64,000 nucleotides of DNA from Deltaproteobacteria bacterium. GTDB taxonomy: Bacteria; Myxococcota_C; UBA6777. The notes below the pieces were generated by a model. It saw nothing but the letters and a program-made list of their open reading frames with translations. It was not told where the DNA came from and did not search any database. Positions 1 through 9,538 of the stretch are shown here, piece after piece. Location of the stretch: the NCBI GenBank assembly GCA_006226375.1, contig SBHC01000053.1, forward strand, positions 1 to 64,000, written 5' to 3'. Every line of letters starts with the position of its first letter. Position 1 is the first letter of the stretch. Made by a program: the position numbers and the translations under genes.

Positions 1-3000
1 GACGCCAAGCCTTACTGCAAAGACTTGAAGTGTGTGGAATGTCCCAACGACAGCGCGACGGGCGTGTACGACTACAACTACTGCTACAGGAAGTACTCCA
101 GCAACACCAACCCGGTGAAGCGCTACTGTGCCTCCAACACTTGCGTCGAGTGTCCGTTCGCGAAGGCGACGAAGACCACGGCCTGTCCGTCCGGTAAGAG
201 CGTCTGTGACAACTACACCTGCAAAGAGTGTGTGTCCAACAGCGACTGCCCCTCGGGCAAAGAGTGTAAGGCGAACAAGTGTGTGCAGCCGACCGAACAG
301 TGTGGCAACTGCCGCACCGACGCCTGGTGTGCTGCCAACGCCAGCACCTGTGGCAACGGCAAGATTCGCTGTCGCGTGACCGACCACGTCTGCGTGGAAT
401 GTATCATCGACGGTGACTGTGCCAACGGCTTCAAGTGTGGCAACGGCAACAAGTGCGTGCCTTCGACCTGTCCGAAGTCTTGCAACAGCGACCTCGACTG
501 CTTGAAGGCTGACTGTGGCTCGAAGAACCGATGCATCAAGAACGAGTGTGTGGATTCTGGCGGGGTCTCCCAGTGTCAGCCTCCCAACCTGGTTCTGATT
601 CTCGACAAGTCGGGCAGTATGCGGGGTACAGGTAGCGCGTATGTCAACACCGGTCAGTCCTGCAACAACAAGGCGGAGTGTAAGAACCTGATGAAACATC
701 AGACACCGTCTTACACACCGAAGTATAACTACGACTGCCAGTACGATTCGAGCAAAGGTGGAAACACCTGTCGCTTCACTCGCTGGGATGTTGCAGCTGC
801 AGCCTTGATGCGTGTGGTCACGGATTACGGTGGTACGGCCGCGAACAACTACCAGGATCGCAAGGTTCGCTTCGGTCTGGTGTTGTTCGATAGCAAGGCA
901 ACCCTGTCCGCGCCTATCTACAGGGATCCGCCAGCCATTGTTGCCTTGTTGGCCGCGTCCGGTGCTGGCGGTGGAACGAACTACACCAACGCCTTTACGA
1001 CCACAAAGAACCACCTCAACGATTCGTTGAGCAAGGATCCTGTGGGCAACCGTAAGTCAGCGGTGTTGTTCATCACCGATGGTTATCCCGGCGAAGGCTG
1101 CAACAGCGGCATCAACCAGGTCAAAAACATTTACTCCTTGAAAGACAAGGACGGCAAAGAGCGCGAAATCAAGTCCTACGTGGTTGGATTCGGCTCCGGT
1201 CTGGGTCAATCGGGTGAGAACTGTCTGACCGACCTGGCACGTGCTGGTAAGACCAACAGCAAGAAGTGCAACACTGGCCGTTGCCTGGAATTCTATGCCG
1301 CGGATAGCGCAGCCTCACTGGCTGACGCCTTCCAGGACATCGTGAACCAGGCGACCAAGGAAGAGTGTGACGGTCTGGACAACGACTGTGACGGTATCAT
1401 CGACAACAACGCCGGTGGTGACTGTACCTGTGTCAAGTCCTACTCGCGTCCGACCAACACCAGCCAGATCAGCTCGCGCAGCGACCAGCATCGCGCAGGT
1501 GTCCGCCTCTACACCTTCATCGCAGCGTTCGATGTTCAGGGCTACTGCCCGGCCACCGACAGCCAGGCGGCGAAAGATGTGAAGGCGTACAACGAAGCCT
1601 GTCGCAATGATCCGGAGAAGGCGACCGCTTGTACACCGAGCAAGGCCAGCCAGCCTCGACCCTCCTCGGATGCGTTTGAGTTCTACTGCAACCGTTGCTG
1701 CAACAACACAGGCGTCAACACCTGCAGCTGGCCTGGAAGTCACACCTGTCGCAACGTGCCTTGGGCAACCACGGGTTCGTGCACCAACAACTGTGTGAAC
1801 TGGTGTCGTCAGAAGAAGAAGGTGGCCCTCAACTGTATCGTTCCTCGCGGGGTGCTCCGTCGCTCCGGCACCGGTTACGACAGCAACGGCAACCTGACGG
1901 TCTTGACCGTGATCGACTTCGGCGCTGATGTCCTGAACAAGCAGAAGGAACGTTGGTTGTTCGTCAACCTCCCGACAGTGGACCATCGTACGAAGACCAT
2001 GGATCAACGTCCGGCTGTGGCTGGCGTCAATCCGAGCGATTACGACCTCCCGGCTCTCAACGGTACGACCTGGTCGTTGCCCTCGGGTAGTGGCTGGAGC
2101 GGCACCTACCACTACAAGTTTGATTCCCGCAACACCTCGCTGACCGCGAAGATGATGGGCATCGACAAGAACTGTGGTAAGGCCTTCGAGTGCGACCGTG
2201 ACAAGGATGAGACCATCTGGACCATCGTCGGTTACAACAACAGCGGTACACCGTATCGAACCTACCGACTGGGTGCGATCTACCACTCCACACCCGCTGT
2301 CGCGAAGGCTCCCACGGATATCATCCCGGATCCGGGCTACCAGGCCTGGCTCCAGACGAAGATCCCGGCCGGCGCGTTCAACGACAAGAAGGTAACGGAC
2401 CGACCGGCTGTGGTCTACGTGGGTAGCAACGACGGTGTTCTCCACGCGTTCCATGCCGACACCGGCATCGAACTCTGGGGTGTCGTGCCCGCGACCATCC
2501 TGAGCCGACTGCGTGCCGCCGTGAATGGCGTGGACGAAGACAAGTCTCGGGTCTACACGGTCGATGGTTCGCCGCTGGTCCAAGACATCCAGATCTACCG
2601 ACGGGTCGTCAAAGGCAACGTCGAGTCGAAGTGGATGACCATCTTGGTGGTCGGCTTCCGGGCCGGTGGTCGCGGTTACCTCGCTCTCGATGTGACCAAC
2701 CCGTATCGTCCGAGGATCCTGTGGGAAATCAACAACAACTCCCAGAAAGATCCGAACGACGCAGGCAAAGGCAAGTTTGACCGCTTGGGTCACACCTACG
2801 GTCAACCCTTCCTCGCCAACGTGTTGGTGGACTTCAACAGCAACGGCAAACCGGAAGAGCGCGCGGTTGCGATTCTGCCTGGTGGTATCAAGCTGAACAA
2901 AACGCTCGGCAAGTACACCGTGGATCAGAACGAGACCAACATGGGCGCCGTGGTCTACGTCGTGGATGTTGAAACCGGTAAGGTTCTCCGTGAGTTGACA

Positions 3001-4167
3001 GCCAAAGACATGCGCGGCATCGCAACCACGCCTGTAGGATTCGGCTTGATGCCTGCGGTCGCAACCAAAGCCTTCGTGGGCGATGTGATTGGTAACCTGT
3101 ATCGCATCGACTTGAACAGTACGCAGCCCACCAACTGGAAGATCGAGAAGTTCTTCGACAAGTTGTGGGATAAGGGCGAGACGCCCAAGCCGATCATGAC
3201 CGGCTTGAGTCTGGCGCTGAACCAACGCGGTGAGCTGGTGGTGTTTGGTGGAACCGGTGACACGGAGAACATCAACTTCGTGAGCGGCTTCAACAAGGTG
3301 TTCTCGATTCGCGAGAAAGTAACGGTGAGCGGCGGACTCGTGACCAACGTGGAAGCCATCCCGAACTACATCACCAGGTTGGACAAGTACCTGACGAACG
3401 AGAACGACGAGAAGAAGACTCCTGGACCCGAGGTGACGATCAAGTCGCCCAACGGGGAACGGGTGACCGGACCGCCGATCGTGTTCAACGGAACCGCGTA
3501 CTTCACCTCGTACACACCGAGCACAGAGTTGCCGATCTGTGGAATCCCCGGACACTCCCGTGTCTACGGTATCCACTTCAGCGACCCGTGCACCACGGAC
3601 AACTGCTTCAACGCGCTGAAGGACAAGAACACCGCGCACTTCTACCACCGCGTGTTGGGCTATGTGGACTCGACAGTGAATCCGTTGGCCTGCTGTGAGA
3701 AGGACGGCGTCTGCAACATGGGCTCGACCGTGTTGCCGGATGACAACACCTTCCGCGACAACCCAACGAAGACCTGTGCGGATCTGCATTACACCGTGCC
3801 GATGCTCCAGGACAGCAGCACAGCGCAGCCGTACCAGTATCATCGATACATGTCGCTGGGTGCGAACACCCTGGCGATGGGTGTGACGTTCACGTACAAC
3901 CCGGGTGAAACCGAGGTCACGAGAACCAACACCGGAACTGGCGTGCGAGGACACAACTACACTGTGAAGCGACCGGGCTCTTACTTCCTGTCGTTCCAGG
4001 TGGCGGGACGCAACCCGGCCTCCAGCAACAAGTACCGACTGGACAAGTTGCGAGCGGTCAAGCCTTCCGAACACGACCAGACCAAGGATGGAAACTACAC
4101 CACCGTCGGTCTGGCCAGCTCGGCCCCGCCTGTCCTCATCTCCTCATGGGGTGCGGTCCTCGAGTAA
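1..4167 (+). CDS. PilY1-like adhesin/pilus tip protein with Cys-rich and vWA modules (5' end outside window)
   Basis: The frame is open from base 1, so the start lies upstream; 1388 residues are visible. The first ~190 residues are Cys-rich modules with CVEC and DxDC patterns. A von Willebrand A domain follows, with a MIDAS-like DKSGSM (near residue 202) and a later ITDGYP strand. Next is a MopE-type motif ECDGLDNDCDG (near 455). The C-terminal half is a PilY1-type beta-propeller: VVYVGSNDGVLHAFHADTG near 805, and a calcium-loop-like DFNSNGKPEE near 945. PilY1 family proteins sit at type IV pilus tips or on the cell surface and control pilus extension, adhesion and surface sensing. Codon use is strongly biased (AAC, GGT, CGT/C), unlike the AT-richer next gene, which suggests high expression. 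A perfect terminator follows. PilT at 59.8 kb is a plausible functional partner. The PilY1 call is firm; the exact role is inferred. Confidence 0.88.
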   Translation, partial: DAKPYCKDLKCVECPNDSATGVYDYNYCYRKYSSNTNPVKRYCASNTCVECPFAKATKTTACPSGKSVCDNYTCKECVSNSDCPSGKECKANKCVQPTEQCGNCRTDAWCAANASTCGNGKIRCRVTDHVCVECIIDGDCANGFKCGNGNKCVPSTCPKSCNSDLDCLKADCGSKNRCIKNECVDSGGVSQCQPPNLVLILDKSGSMRGTGSAYVNTGQSCNNKAECKNLMKHQTPSYTPKYNYDCQYDSSKGGNTCRFTRWDVAAAALMRVVTDYGGTAANNYQDRKVRFGLVLFDSKATLSAPIYRDPPAIVALLAASGAGGGTNYTNAFTTTKNHLNDSLSKDPVGNRKSAVLFITDGYPGEGCNSGINQVKNIYSLKDKDGKEREIKSYVVGFGSGLGQSGENCLTDLARAGKTNSKKCNTGRCLEFYAADSAASLADAFQDIVNQATKEECDGLDNDCDGIIDNNAGGDCTCVKSYSRPTNTSQISSRSDQHRAGVRLYTFIAAFDVQGYCPATDSQAAKDVKAYNEACRNDPEKATACTPSKASQPRPSSDAFEFYCNRCCNNTGVNTCSWPGSHTCRNVPWATTGSCTNNCVNWCRQKKKVALNCIVPRGVLRRSGTGYDSNGNLTVLTVIDFGADVLNKQKERWLFVNLPTVDHRTKTMDQRPAVAGVNPSDYDLPALNGTTWSLPSGSGWSGTYHYKFDSRNTSLTAKMMGIDKNCGKAFECDRDKDETIWTIVGYNNSGTPYRTYRLGAIYHSTPAVAKAPTDIIPDPGYQAWLQTKIPAGAFNDKKVTDRPAVVYVGSNDGVLHAFHADTGIELWGVVPATILSRLRAAVNGVDEDKSRVYTVDGSPLVQDIQIYRRVVKGNVESKWMTILVVGFRAGGRGYLALDVTNPYRPRILWEINNNSQKDPNDAGKGKFDRLGHTYGQPFLANVLVDFNSNGKPEERAVAILPGGIKLNKTLGKYTVDQNETNMGAVVYVVDVETGKVLRELTAKDMRGIATTPVGFGLMPAVATKAFVGDVIGNLYRIDLNSTQPTNWKIEKFFDKLWDKGETPKPIMTGLSLALNQRGELVVFGGTGDTENINFVSGFNKVFSIREKVTVSGGLVTNVEAIPNYITRLDKYLTNENDEKKTPGPEVTIKSPNGERVTGPPIVFNGTAYFTSYTPSTELPICGIPGHSRVYGIHFSDPCTTDNCFNALKDKNTAHFYHRVLGYVDSTVNPLACCEKDGVCNMGSTVLPDDNTFRDNPTKTCADLHYTVPMLQDSSTAQPYQYHRYMSLGANTLAMGVTFTYNPGETEVTRTNTGTGVRGHNYTVKRPGSYFLSFQVAGRNPASSNKYRLDKLRAVKPSEHDQTKDGNYTTVGLASSAPPVLISSWGAVLE

Positions 4168-4178
4168 TCCACTCTGAC

Positions 4179-4207
4179 GGGGCTGCCGTCTGGCAGCCCC
4201 TTTTTTT
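4179..4207 (+). terminator. Rho-independent terminator after the PilY1-like gene
   Basis: A perfect 9-bp stem GGGGCTGCC / GGCAGCCCC with a 4-nt loop is followed directly by seven T. It begins 11 bases after the stop codon. Confidence 0.95.
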
Positions 4208-4301
4208 CCACTCAGTTCCTTTCCTGATTCCTATTTTTCCCTTCTCTTCCAGCATCTTCCAGTCTCAAGTCTTCATTCAAGTGAGGCTTTGTGTTCAGTG
4301 C

Positions 4302-4316
4302 GTGAATCTTTTTCAC
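4302..4316. promoter_or_regulatory. Palindrome GTGAA-N5-TTCAC, site 1
   Basis: GTGAATCTTTTTCAC is an interrupted perfect palindrome 170 bases upstream of the fusion gene at 4486. The same half-sites and spacing occur at 16228 and 45034, both in intergenic DNA. It is probably an operator for an unidentified dimeric regulator. This is inference from sequence recurrence only. The rest of the 318-base gap is AT-rich, with a short GT run near 4435; I saw no gene in it. Confidence 0.45.
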
Positions 4317-4485
4317 ATTCTTGATACTTTTTTTGTCCTATAGAGTCTTGTGAGTTCAGTGTCTTAAGGTGTTTCTTCTGATTGTAGCGCGGAAAAAACA
4401 TATCCATTTTTTTTCAGAATCGTGACATTTTCTGTGTGTGTGTGTTTCTCACATGGGGTGAATCTCGCTGAAGGGAAGTTATGAG

Positions 4486-6843
4486 ATGCAAGACTTGATG
4501 AAGAATGGGATGAATCTAAAGTGGTTTGACACTCTCGAAGTGGGTCCAATTAAGGTTGAGCCAAGGCAACTGTCTGTTCCTTATCGAGTTGTTACGCAAG
4601 GATCACGATTCTCCAATGCTGAATTCTTATTGGAATACGAAGAAGATGTTTTTGATGTGGATGATCCTACATCTATGAACCTAGCTTCTTTGATAGCTAT
4701 CCAACCAGCCTTGAACTATGCGATGTTTGCCAACACGGTTATCTTTCGTGGTCATTTTGATAACCATGATCGGAGGATGATTCGGAACCAGGGGGAAACC
4801 ATCGCTCGTGAAGTTTATATCAACCGTTTGGTGGAACCGAATCCCTTTCTAAAGCCAGAGCTGGAAGGTTGGATCGCGCCTACAAAGAAAAACTTACTTC
4901 GAACAGATCTTCAAGTCACTGGTGGGAATCGGGAACCGTACATTCAATGGGATCAATGGGTCTCTTCTCGAGACAGGCACGCTGTCATTGTCGATGGCTC
5001 AAGGGGTAGCTTGCTTTCTCTTGGTATTTTAAGGGAGCTTGGGTGCCCAACCTTCGCTTTGCTTGTTCGGACTCAAACCGATAAACCGAGTTTAGACAAT
5101 GAGTTGTACAGCACATTAAAAGAACGAAGTCAAAGAGATGTGCTCTCTGTTCAAACCAATCTCGAAGACTTGTATGGATGGTTTCTCTCTCTCATTCCAA
5201 CTCTCCGATCTGAGTACGAAGACATTCGTCATCGAAACCCTCCTTTCCGGGTTTGGCAGAAAAGCGTCAAGCTATTTTCTCTGCTTCCTATTATTAAGAA
5301 ACACAACATTCGGAGAATTGTCCAAGGCCATGATTACGAGTCTACGCAGAAGGACTTTGTAAACAATGTCCCCCATCATGATGGGCTTTACGAAAGTAGC
5401 TATTTTAATGACACTATCCAATCCAGATTTTTTCAACAAAAGGGATGGAGGGTCCATCAATTTAGCTTCCTGCGTTCTCTAACCCAGCAGCTTATGGAGA
5501 AAATGCTCATCGAGCGATATCCAGAGCTACACGCTCTTGCTTCTTCTTGCTTGCGCCCCGTCTCTGAAACGCAAGAGGTCCGCCGATGTGGGTGGTGTGT
5601 GGAATGTCGCATTCATCAAGCACTTCTTGTCGCTTATAGTGTTGATCCCACGAAGTTAGGGTACCAAAAAGAGCAAACTCACCACGCCATCGAATCGATC
5701 GTTGCAAGACGTTTGTATTGGAAAGATTCTGAAATTGATGCTTTGTTGTTGGCCCTTCAGCACCAGCATGCTATCGCACTCAAACCCAACCAAATGGAAG
5801 ATCTTGCGAAGCATGCTGTCCCTGTGGCCGCACGGTTTGCCAGGGAAAAATCACCCATAAATGCTATCCCTGATGACTTGCGTGAACCTATCTTTTCTAT
5901 TTTCTTGCAACATTTTAACAGTACATTGATGCGAGTGGGTCGAGGTTGGAAAGAGTTTGATCCTTTCAGTCACGACAAGATTCGTGTTCCCTATCCGTTT
6001 GAAGTCGATAGCGATGACTCCTATGTGCCCCAGTCTGGCGATGTGTACATCACTTCTCGGTCTGAGACGATCACTTGGGGTGAGCTTTCATGGCCCGAAG
6101 CACACCGACGCCTTGAAAACTTAGACTTGGCCATCTTGCCCGTCGGCTCTATTGCCCAACAAGGACCTCACCTACCTCTCGATACAAGCGGCCACCTCGC
6201 TGATGAACTTGCCCGACGAGCCGTTGCTGCGTGTGAACAACCTCAACCGCTGATTCTTCCATTGGTCCCCTTTGGTGTATCCAGACATCATGAAGACTTT
6301 GCTGGGACTGTGTCGTTGTCCAACGATACCTTTGTCAATCTCATCTACGATGTCGCTGCCAGCGTAGCGAGAAATGGAGTGCATAAGCTTCTGATCATAA
6401 ATCATGATCAAGGAAACGTTCCGGCTTTGCATGATGTTGCTCAGCGAATCAGTCAGGACCTCAATTTGTTTGTTTGTGTCGACAGCGGTGAAAGTTATCA
6501 GGTTGATGCTAAGAAAGTACTTGAGTCTGAAAATGATGTTCATGCTGGGGAGTTCGACACAAGCTTGAGCCTGTTTTCTCGTCCTTCTCTCGTGAACATG
6601 GAACTGGCCCGACGAACCTATCCTCAGTTTACCAGTCGCTATCTTAATTTCCGCAGCCATCGAAAAGTGCCCTGGTTTATCCGCACGAAAAAGCAATCCC
6701 TCAATGGGATCATGGGAGACCCTACCAAAGCAAACATCGAGAAAGGGGAAAAATTATGGGACCTCATGTTGGCCCACACTGTAGCCTTAATCGAGGATCT
6801 CAAGGCTCTCTCGCTTGATGAACTCCATCCTTACAAGAATTAA
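4486..6843 (+). CDS. Fusion of a MurL/QueC-like PP-loop domain and a creatininase-like domain, both apparently degenerate
   Basis: 785 residues, single gene, with AAGGGA nine bases before the start. Residues ~1-450 resemble the PP-loop ATP pyrophosphatase fold of MurL (peptidoglycan-precursor epimerase) or QueC (preQ0 synthase). The zinc-type cysteines are present (C355, and C368-x2-C371-x2-C374), with SCLRP and CGWCVEC arranged as in those families. The nucleotide loop SGGxDS reads DGSRGS (170-175). Residues ~535-785 are creatininase-like: PVGS (552-555), GPHLPL, and HAGEFDTSL (686-694). The metal ligands E, H and D of the EQHGxHxxxxxD motif are A557, Q559 and S568, and the GHGGN box is NHDQGN (639-644). 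No transmembrane segment or signal peptide is visible. GC is lower than in neighbouring PilY1. Function unknown; a non-catalytic or altered-substrate role is possible. The domain calls are moderately sure. Confidence 0.72.
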   Translation: MQDLMKNGMNLKWFDTLEVGPIKVEPRQLSVPYRVVTQGSRFSNAEFLLEYEEDVFDVDDPTSMNLASLIAIQPALNYAMFANTVIFRGHFDNHDRRMIRNQGETIAREVYINRLVEPNPFLKPELEGWIAPTKKNLLRTDLQVTGGNREPYIQWDQWVSSRDRHAVIVDGSRGSLLSLGILRELGCPTFALLVRTQTDKPSLDNELYSTLKERSQRDVLSVQTNLEDLYGWFLSLIPTLRSEYEDIRHRNPPFRVWQKSVKLFSLLPIIKKHNIRRIVQGHDYESTQKDFVNNVPHHDGLYESSYFNDTIQSRFFQQKGWRVHQFSFLRSLTQQLMEKMLIERYPELHALASSCLRPVSETQEVRRCGWCVECRIHQALLVAYSVDPTKLGYQKEQTHHAIESIVARRLYWKDSEIDALLLALQHQHAIALKPNQMEDLAKHAVPVAARFAREKSPINAIPDDLREPIFSIFLQHFNSTLMRVGRGWKEFDPFSHDKIRVPYPFEVDSDDSYVPQSGDVYITSRSETITWGELSWPEAHRRLENLDLAILPVGSIAQQGPHLPLDTSGHLADELARRAVAACEQPQPLILPLVPFGVSRHHEDFAGTVSLSNDTFVNLIYDVAASVARNGVHKLLIINHDQGNVPALHDVAQRISQDLNLFVCVDSGESYQVDAKKVLESENDVHAGEFDTSLSLFSRPSLVNMELARRTYPQFTSRYLNFRSHRKVPWFIRTKKQSLNGIMGDPTKANIEKGEKLWDLMLAHTVALIEDLKALSLDELHPYKN

Positions 6844-7002
6844 CAATCTTCTCATCTCCACCCCTTCTTTCTCCCTGGCTTGTTCTTCCACGCAAAACTC
6901 GTTAACTTGATCATTCTTGCCTCTACGCATTCATGACTCTTTGTATGTTTATAGGTATCCAAGGTTGGGTCGATGGAATGGACAAAGGAATGGAGTGTTT
7001 TG

Positions 7003-8265
7003 ATGTTTGTTCGTAATGTATGGTTCGGTTTGATTGTGGGCTTGGTTCTGTGTGCCGCACATGACAATGCTGAAGCTTGTTCTCCACCAAGACCTGGCAT
7101 TTTGTCTGTATCTGTCTTCCCTCCTAATGGCACCAAAAATGTCCCAACCAACGCACGAATCAATGTCCGATACAATTATGTAAAGGGTGGGGCGTTCAGT
7201 GAAACATTTTCCATTCGCCCCTTCGGTGGAGCCAATCTTGCTGTCACTCCCCAACAGGTCAGCGTGGGGAATTGGGAGCGAAGGTTCTTCTTCCTGAAGG
7301 GGCACCTCCAACCCAACACCACCTATGAAGTGGTTACGAACATCCAGGCCATCCCCTGCTTTTTTTTCGGCGGGAACCCTGGTTGCACAACAGGCTCACC
7401 CCAAGTCATCTCTACCTTTACAACAGGGACCAGCGATGACACCAAGCCTCCCTCGTTTGCGGGTCTACAGTCGATTGTTCCAGTGAAAAGCCCAAGTGTT
7501 TGTTCCAACAGTGCCTGCTGTGGACCCTATCACTACCATCGTTTTGATGTGAATTGGACCGCAGGGACTGACGAAACCGAAGCTTCTTTTGTGCTGTACA
7601 ACATCTACCGAACGATCGACCTGTCGAAACCTGTCCTTCGGTATGTCCCTCAATCTCGCGGAGCACAGGTGTGCAGTGGCTTTTACTTTGGACTGAGTTG
7701 GGACTCGTTCCGAGGTCTTCCTGGTGGCTATGTTGTACGCGCTGTGGACCTTGCAGATAACGAAGAAACCAACACCAACAGTGTTAACTTGGTTGATCTA
7801 TGTTCAGGCCCAGAGCCTGTCGTTGAACCCAGCCCTGAGCCCCGTCCTGAGCCATCTTCTGAGCCGGAGTCGGAACTCTCCTTGCCCGAAGAACCCCATT
7901 CCATGGATAAGATCATGGAGGGTCCTTATGAGCCACCTGTGGAACCCAACTCTCCTGAACCAGGAAAGGAAGCCTCCAAAGAACCCACTCCGGACTCGGA
8001 GCCCTCCAATTCCAAGGAAGAGAGCCCTACAAACAAGGAGCCTTCGGGTGAGCCTCCCACGGCGGCGGAGGGGACAACAGAGGATGCCTCTTCGAGCGAA
8101 AGTGGAACAAACGCGGATTGGGTAGGCAACACCGGCTGTCAGTGCAACGCTCATTCTTCGGGTGGGGCGTTGTGGTGGTGTTTGATGGTGCTCCTTGCTT
8201 TGGTTGTATTTCGACGCAGAACCAGCTCCTTGAAAGCTCATACTTCAGGGCAAACCAAGGTGTAA
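7003..8265 (+). CDS. Secreted Ig-like (Big_5-type) protein with MYXO-CTERM-like sorting tail
   Basis: 420 residues from the ATG at 7003, which has GGAG seven bases upstream; an in-frame ATG at 6973 would add ten residues. A signal peptide (FVRNVWFGLIVGLVLCAA) leads to a Cys-containing N-terminus. A bacterial Ig-like segment follows, with the pattern PPNGTKNVPTNARI near residue 40. After a second Ig/fibronectin-like region comes a long Pro/Glu/Ser stalk (about residues 265-370). The C-terminus has a cysteine pair (GCQC), a hydrophobic helix and RRR, as in MYXO-CTERM tails that anchor surface proteins in myxobacteria. Fourteen more residues follow the RRR, which is longer than usual. Probably surface-exposed; ligand unknown. 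It lies 160 bases after the fusion gene on the same strand. Confidence 0.72.
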   Translation: MFVRNVWFGLIVGLVLCAAHDNAEACSPPRPGILSVSVFPPNGTKNVPTNARINVRYNYVKGGAFSETFSIRPFGGANLAVTPQQVSVGNWERRFFFLKGHLQPNTTYEVVTNIQAIPCFFFGGNPGCTTGSPQVISTFTTGTSDDTKPPSFAGLQSIVPVKSPSVCSNSACCGPYHYHRFDVNWTAGTDETEASFVLYNIYRTIDLSKPVLRYVPQSRGAQVCSGFYFGLSWDSFRGLPGGYVVRAVDLADNEETNTNSVNLVDLCSGPEPVVEPSPEPRPEPSSEPESELSLPEEPHSMDKIMEGPYEPPVEPNSPEPGKEASKEPTPDSEPSNSKEESPTNKEPSGEPPTAAEGTTEDASSSESGTNADWVGNTGCQCNAHSSGGALWWCLMVLLALVVFRRRTSSLKAHTSGQTKV

Positions 8266-8307
8266 GCTGGTAAGTCCTCCCCACAACTTCGGCTCAGGTA
8301 ACTTCTG

Positions 8308-9501
8308 ATGAGTTCTGTTCTTGTTACTCGCTCTGTTCAAATTCCAGATCCTATTCGCGTTGCTCGAAGTTTACGAACCCCAGAGTTGGGTCCCCGCATT
8401 TTGTTTTTCAGCGGTGGCTCTGCGCTTCGAGCTATCAGTCGAACTCTCAAACTCTACACTCACAACTCCATTCATTTGATCACACCGTTTGATTCTGGAG
8501 GAAGCTCCGCACATCTTCGTGAGGCCTTCGCGATGTTGTCGGTGGGTGACTTGCGAAACAGGCTGATGGCTCTGGCTGATGAAAGTATCCAGGGAAACCC
8601 AGCCATCTATTCTCTTTTCTCTCACCGCTTCCCCCAAGATGAATCCATTGCAACCTTGCAGGGTTGGTTGGAACAAATGGTTCGTGGTGAAGAATCATTG
8701 GTGGTTGCTATTCCTCAACCGATGCGTCAGCTGATTCAGCACCACCTTCAGCTGTTTGTCGAAAATATGCCTGCCCACTTTGACCTTCGAGGAGCTAGCA
8801 TTGGCAATCTGATTTTGGCAGGCGGATATTTGAACCAAAGCCGAGATATTGACTCCGTTATTTTTCTGTTCTCGCGACTGGTCGAAGTTCGGGGTCTGGT
8901 GCAGCCCATTGTGGATGTTGATCTGCACTTGGCTGCGTACCTTCAAGATGGTTCTGAAGTGGTGGGACAGCACGAACTGACCGGAAAAGAAGGCCCCATG
9001 ATTGAGTCGCGAGTCGAAGAGCTTCGCCTCGTTTCTTCTCTCAAGCAGCCTGTTCCCGCAGAAGTTGCGGTCCCTGAGAAAGTGCGCAATCTGATCCGTA
9101 GCGCCGAAGTGTTGTGTTACCCCATCGGAAGTTTTTACTCCAGCTTGATCGCGAACTTGCTTCCCAAAGGGGTAGGGCGCGCCATCCAAGACACTTGCTG
9201 TCCCAAGATCTACATTCCCAACATGGGCAAAGATCCTGAGCAAGTGGGGATGCGTCTCAGCGATACGATCGAGACCTTGCTGCGTCACCTTCAACGCGAT
9301 ACAGGTGAAGGCTTCTCACCCTCAGACTTTCTTCATTATGTTTTGGTGGACAGCCAGCATGGGCGATACGAAATGGAATTGGATCGGGAAAGGGTCGAGT
9401 CCCTAGGGGTTCGGTTGTTGGATGTCCCCTTGGTTGAGTCCAAAGGGGATATCCACATTGACCCTCTTCGATTGACGGAGGTCTTGTTGTCGTTGGCGTG
9501 A
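8308..9501 (+). CDS. GAK-system CofD-like protein
   Basis: 397 residues. The N-terminus has the CofD/YvcK-type nucleotide-binding pattern FFSGGSALRAISRTL (near 32-46), then ITPFDSGGSSAHLR (near 58-71). This arrangement belongs to the CofD-related proteins of the GAK system, a set of genes of unknown function that normally lie together (CofD-like, ATP-grasp, HPr-like and others). CofD itself transfers a phospholactyl group to a deazaflavin; whether this branch does so is not known. No other GAK gene is visible within several kb: the upstream gene is a surface protein and the downstream gene is convergent ahcY. Family call good; reaction unknown. Confidence 0.72.
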   Translation: MSSVLVTRSVQIPDPIRVARSLRTPELGPRILFFSGGSALRAISRTLKLYTHNSIHLITPFDSGGSSAHLREAFAMLSVGDLRNRLMALADESIQGNPAIYSLFSHRFPQDESIATLQGWLEQMVRGEESLVVAIPQPMRQLIQHHLQLFVENMPAHFDLRGASIGNLILAGGYLNQSRDIDSVIFLFSRLVEVRGLVQPIVDVDLHLAAYLQDGSEVVGQHELTGKEGPMIESRVEELRLVSSLKQPVPAEVAVPEKVRNLIRSAEVLCYPIGSFYSSLIANLLPKGVGRAIQDTCCPKIYIPNMGKDPEQVGMRLSDTIETLLRHLQRDTGEGFSPSDFLHYVLVDSQHGRYEMELDRERVESLGVRLLDVPLVESKGDIHIDPLRLTEVLLSLA

Positions 9502-9538
9502 GTTGGGTCAGGAGCGACCCTGGAGGAGGAAAAAGGGA

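Noticed and set aside
1315-4074. Minus-strand open frame of 919 codons inside the PilY1-like gene
   Set aside because: Antisense shadow created by the strong codon bias of the real gene; the protein is low in recognisable motifs, rich in Val/His/Arg, and the sense frame has clear domains.
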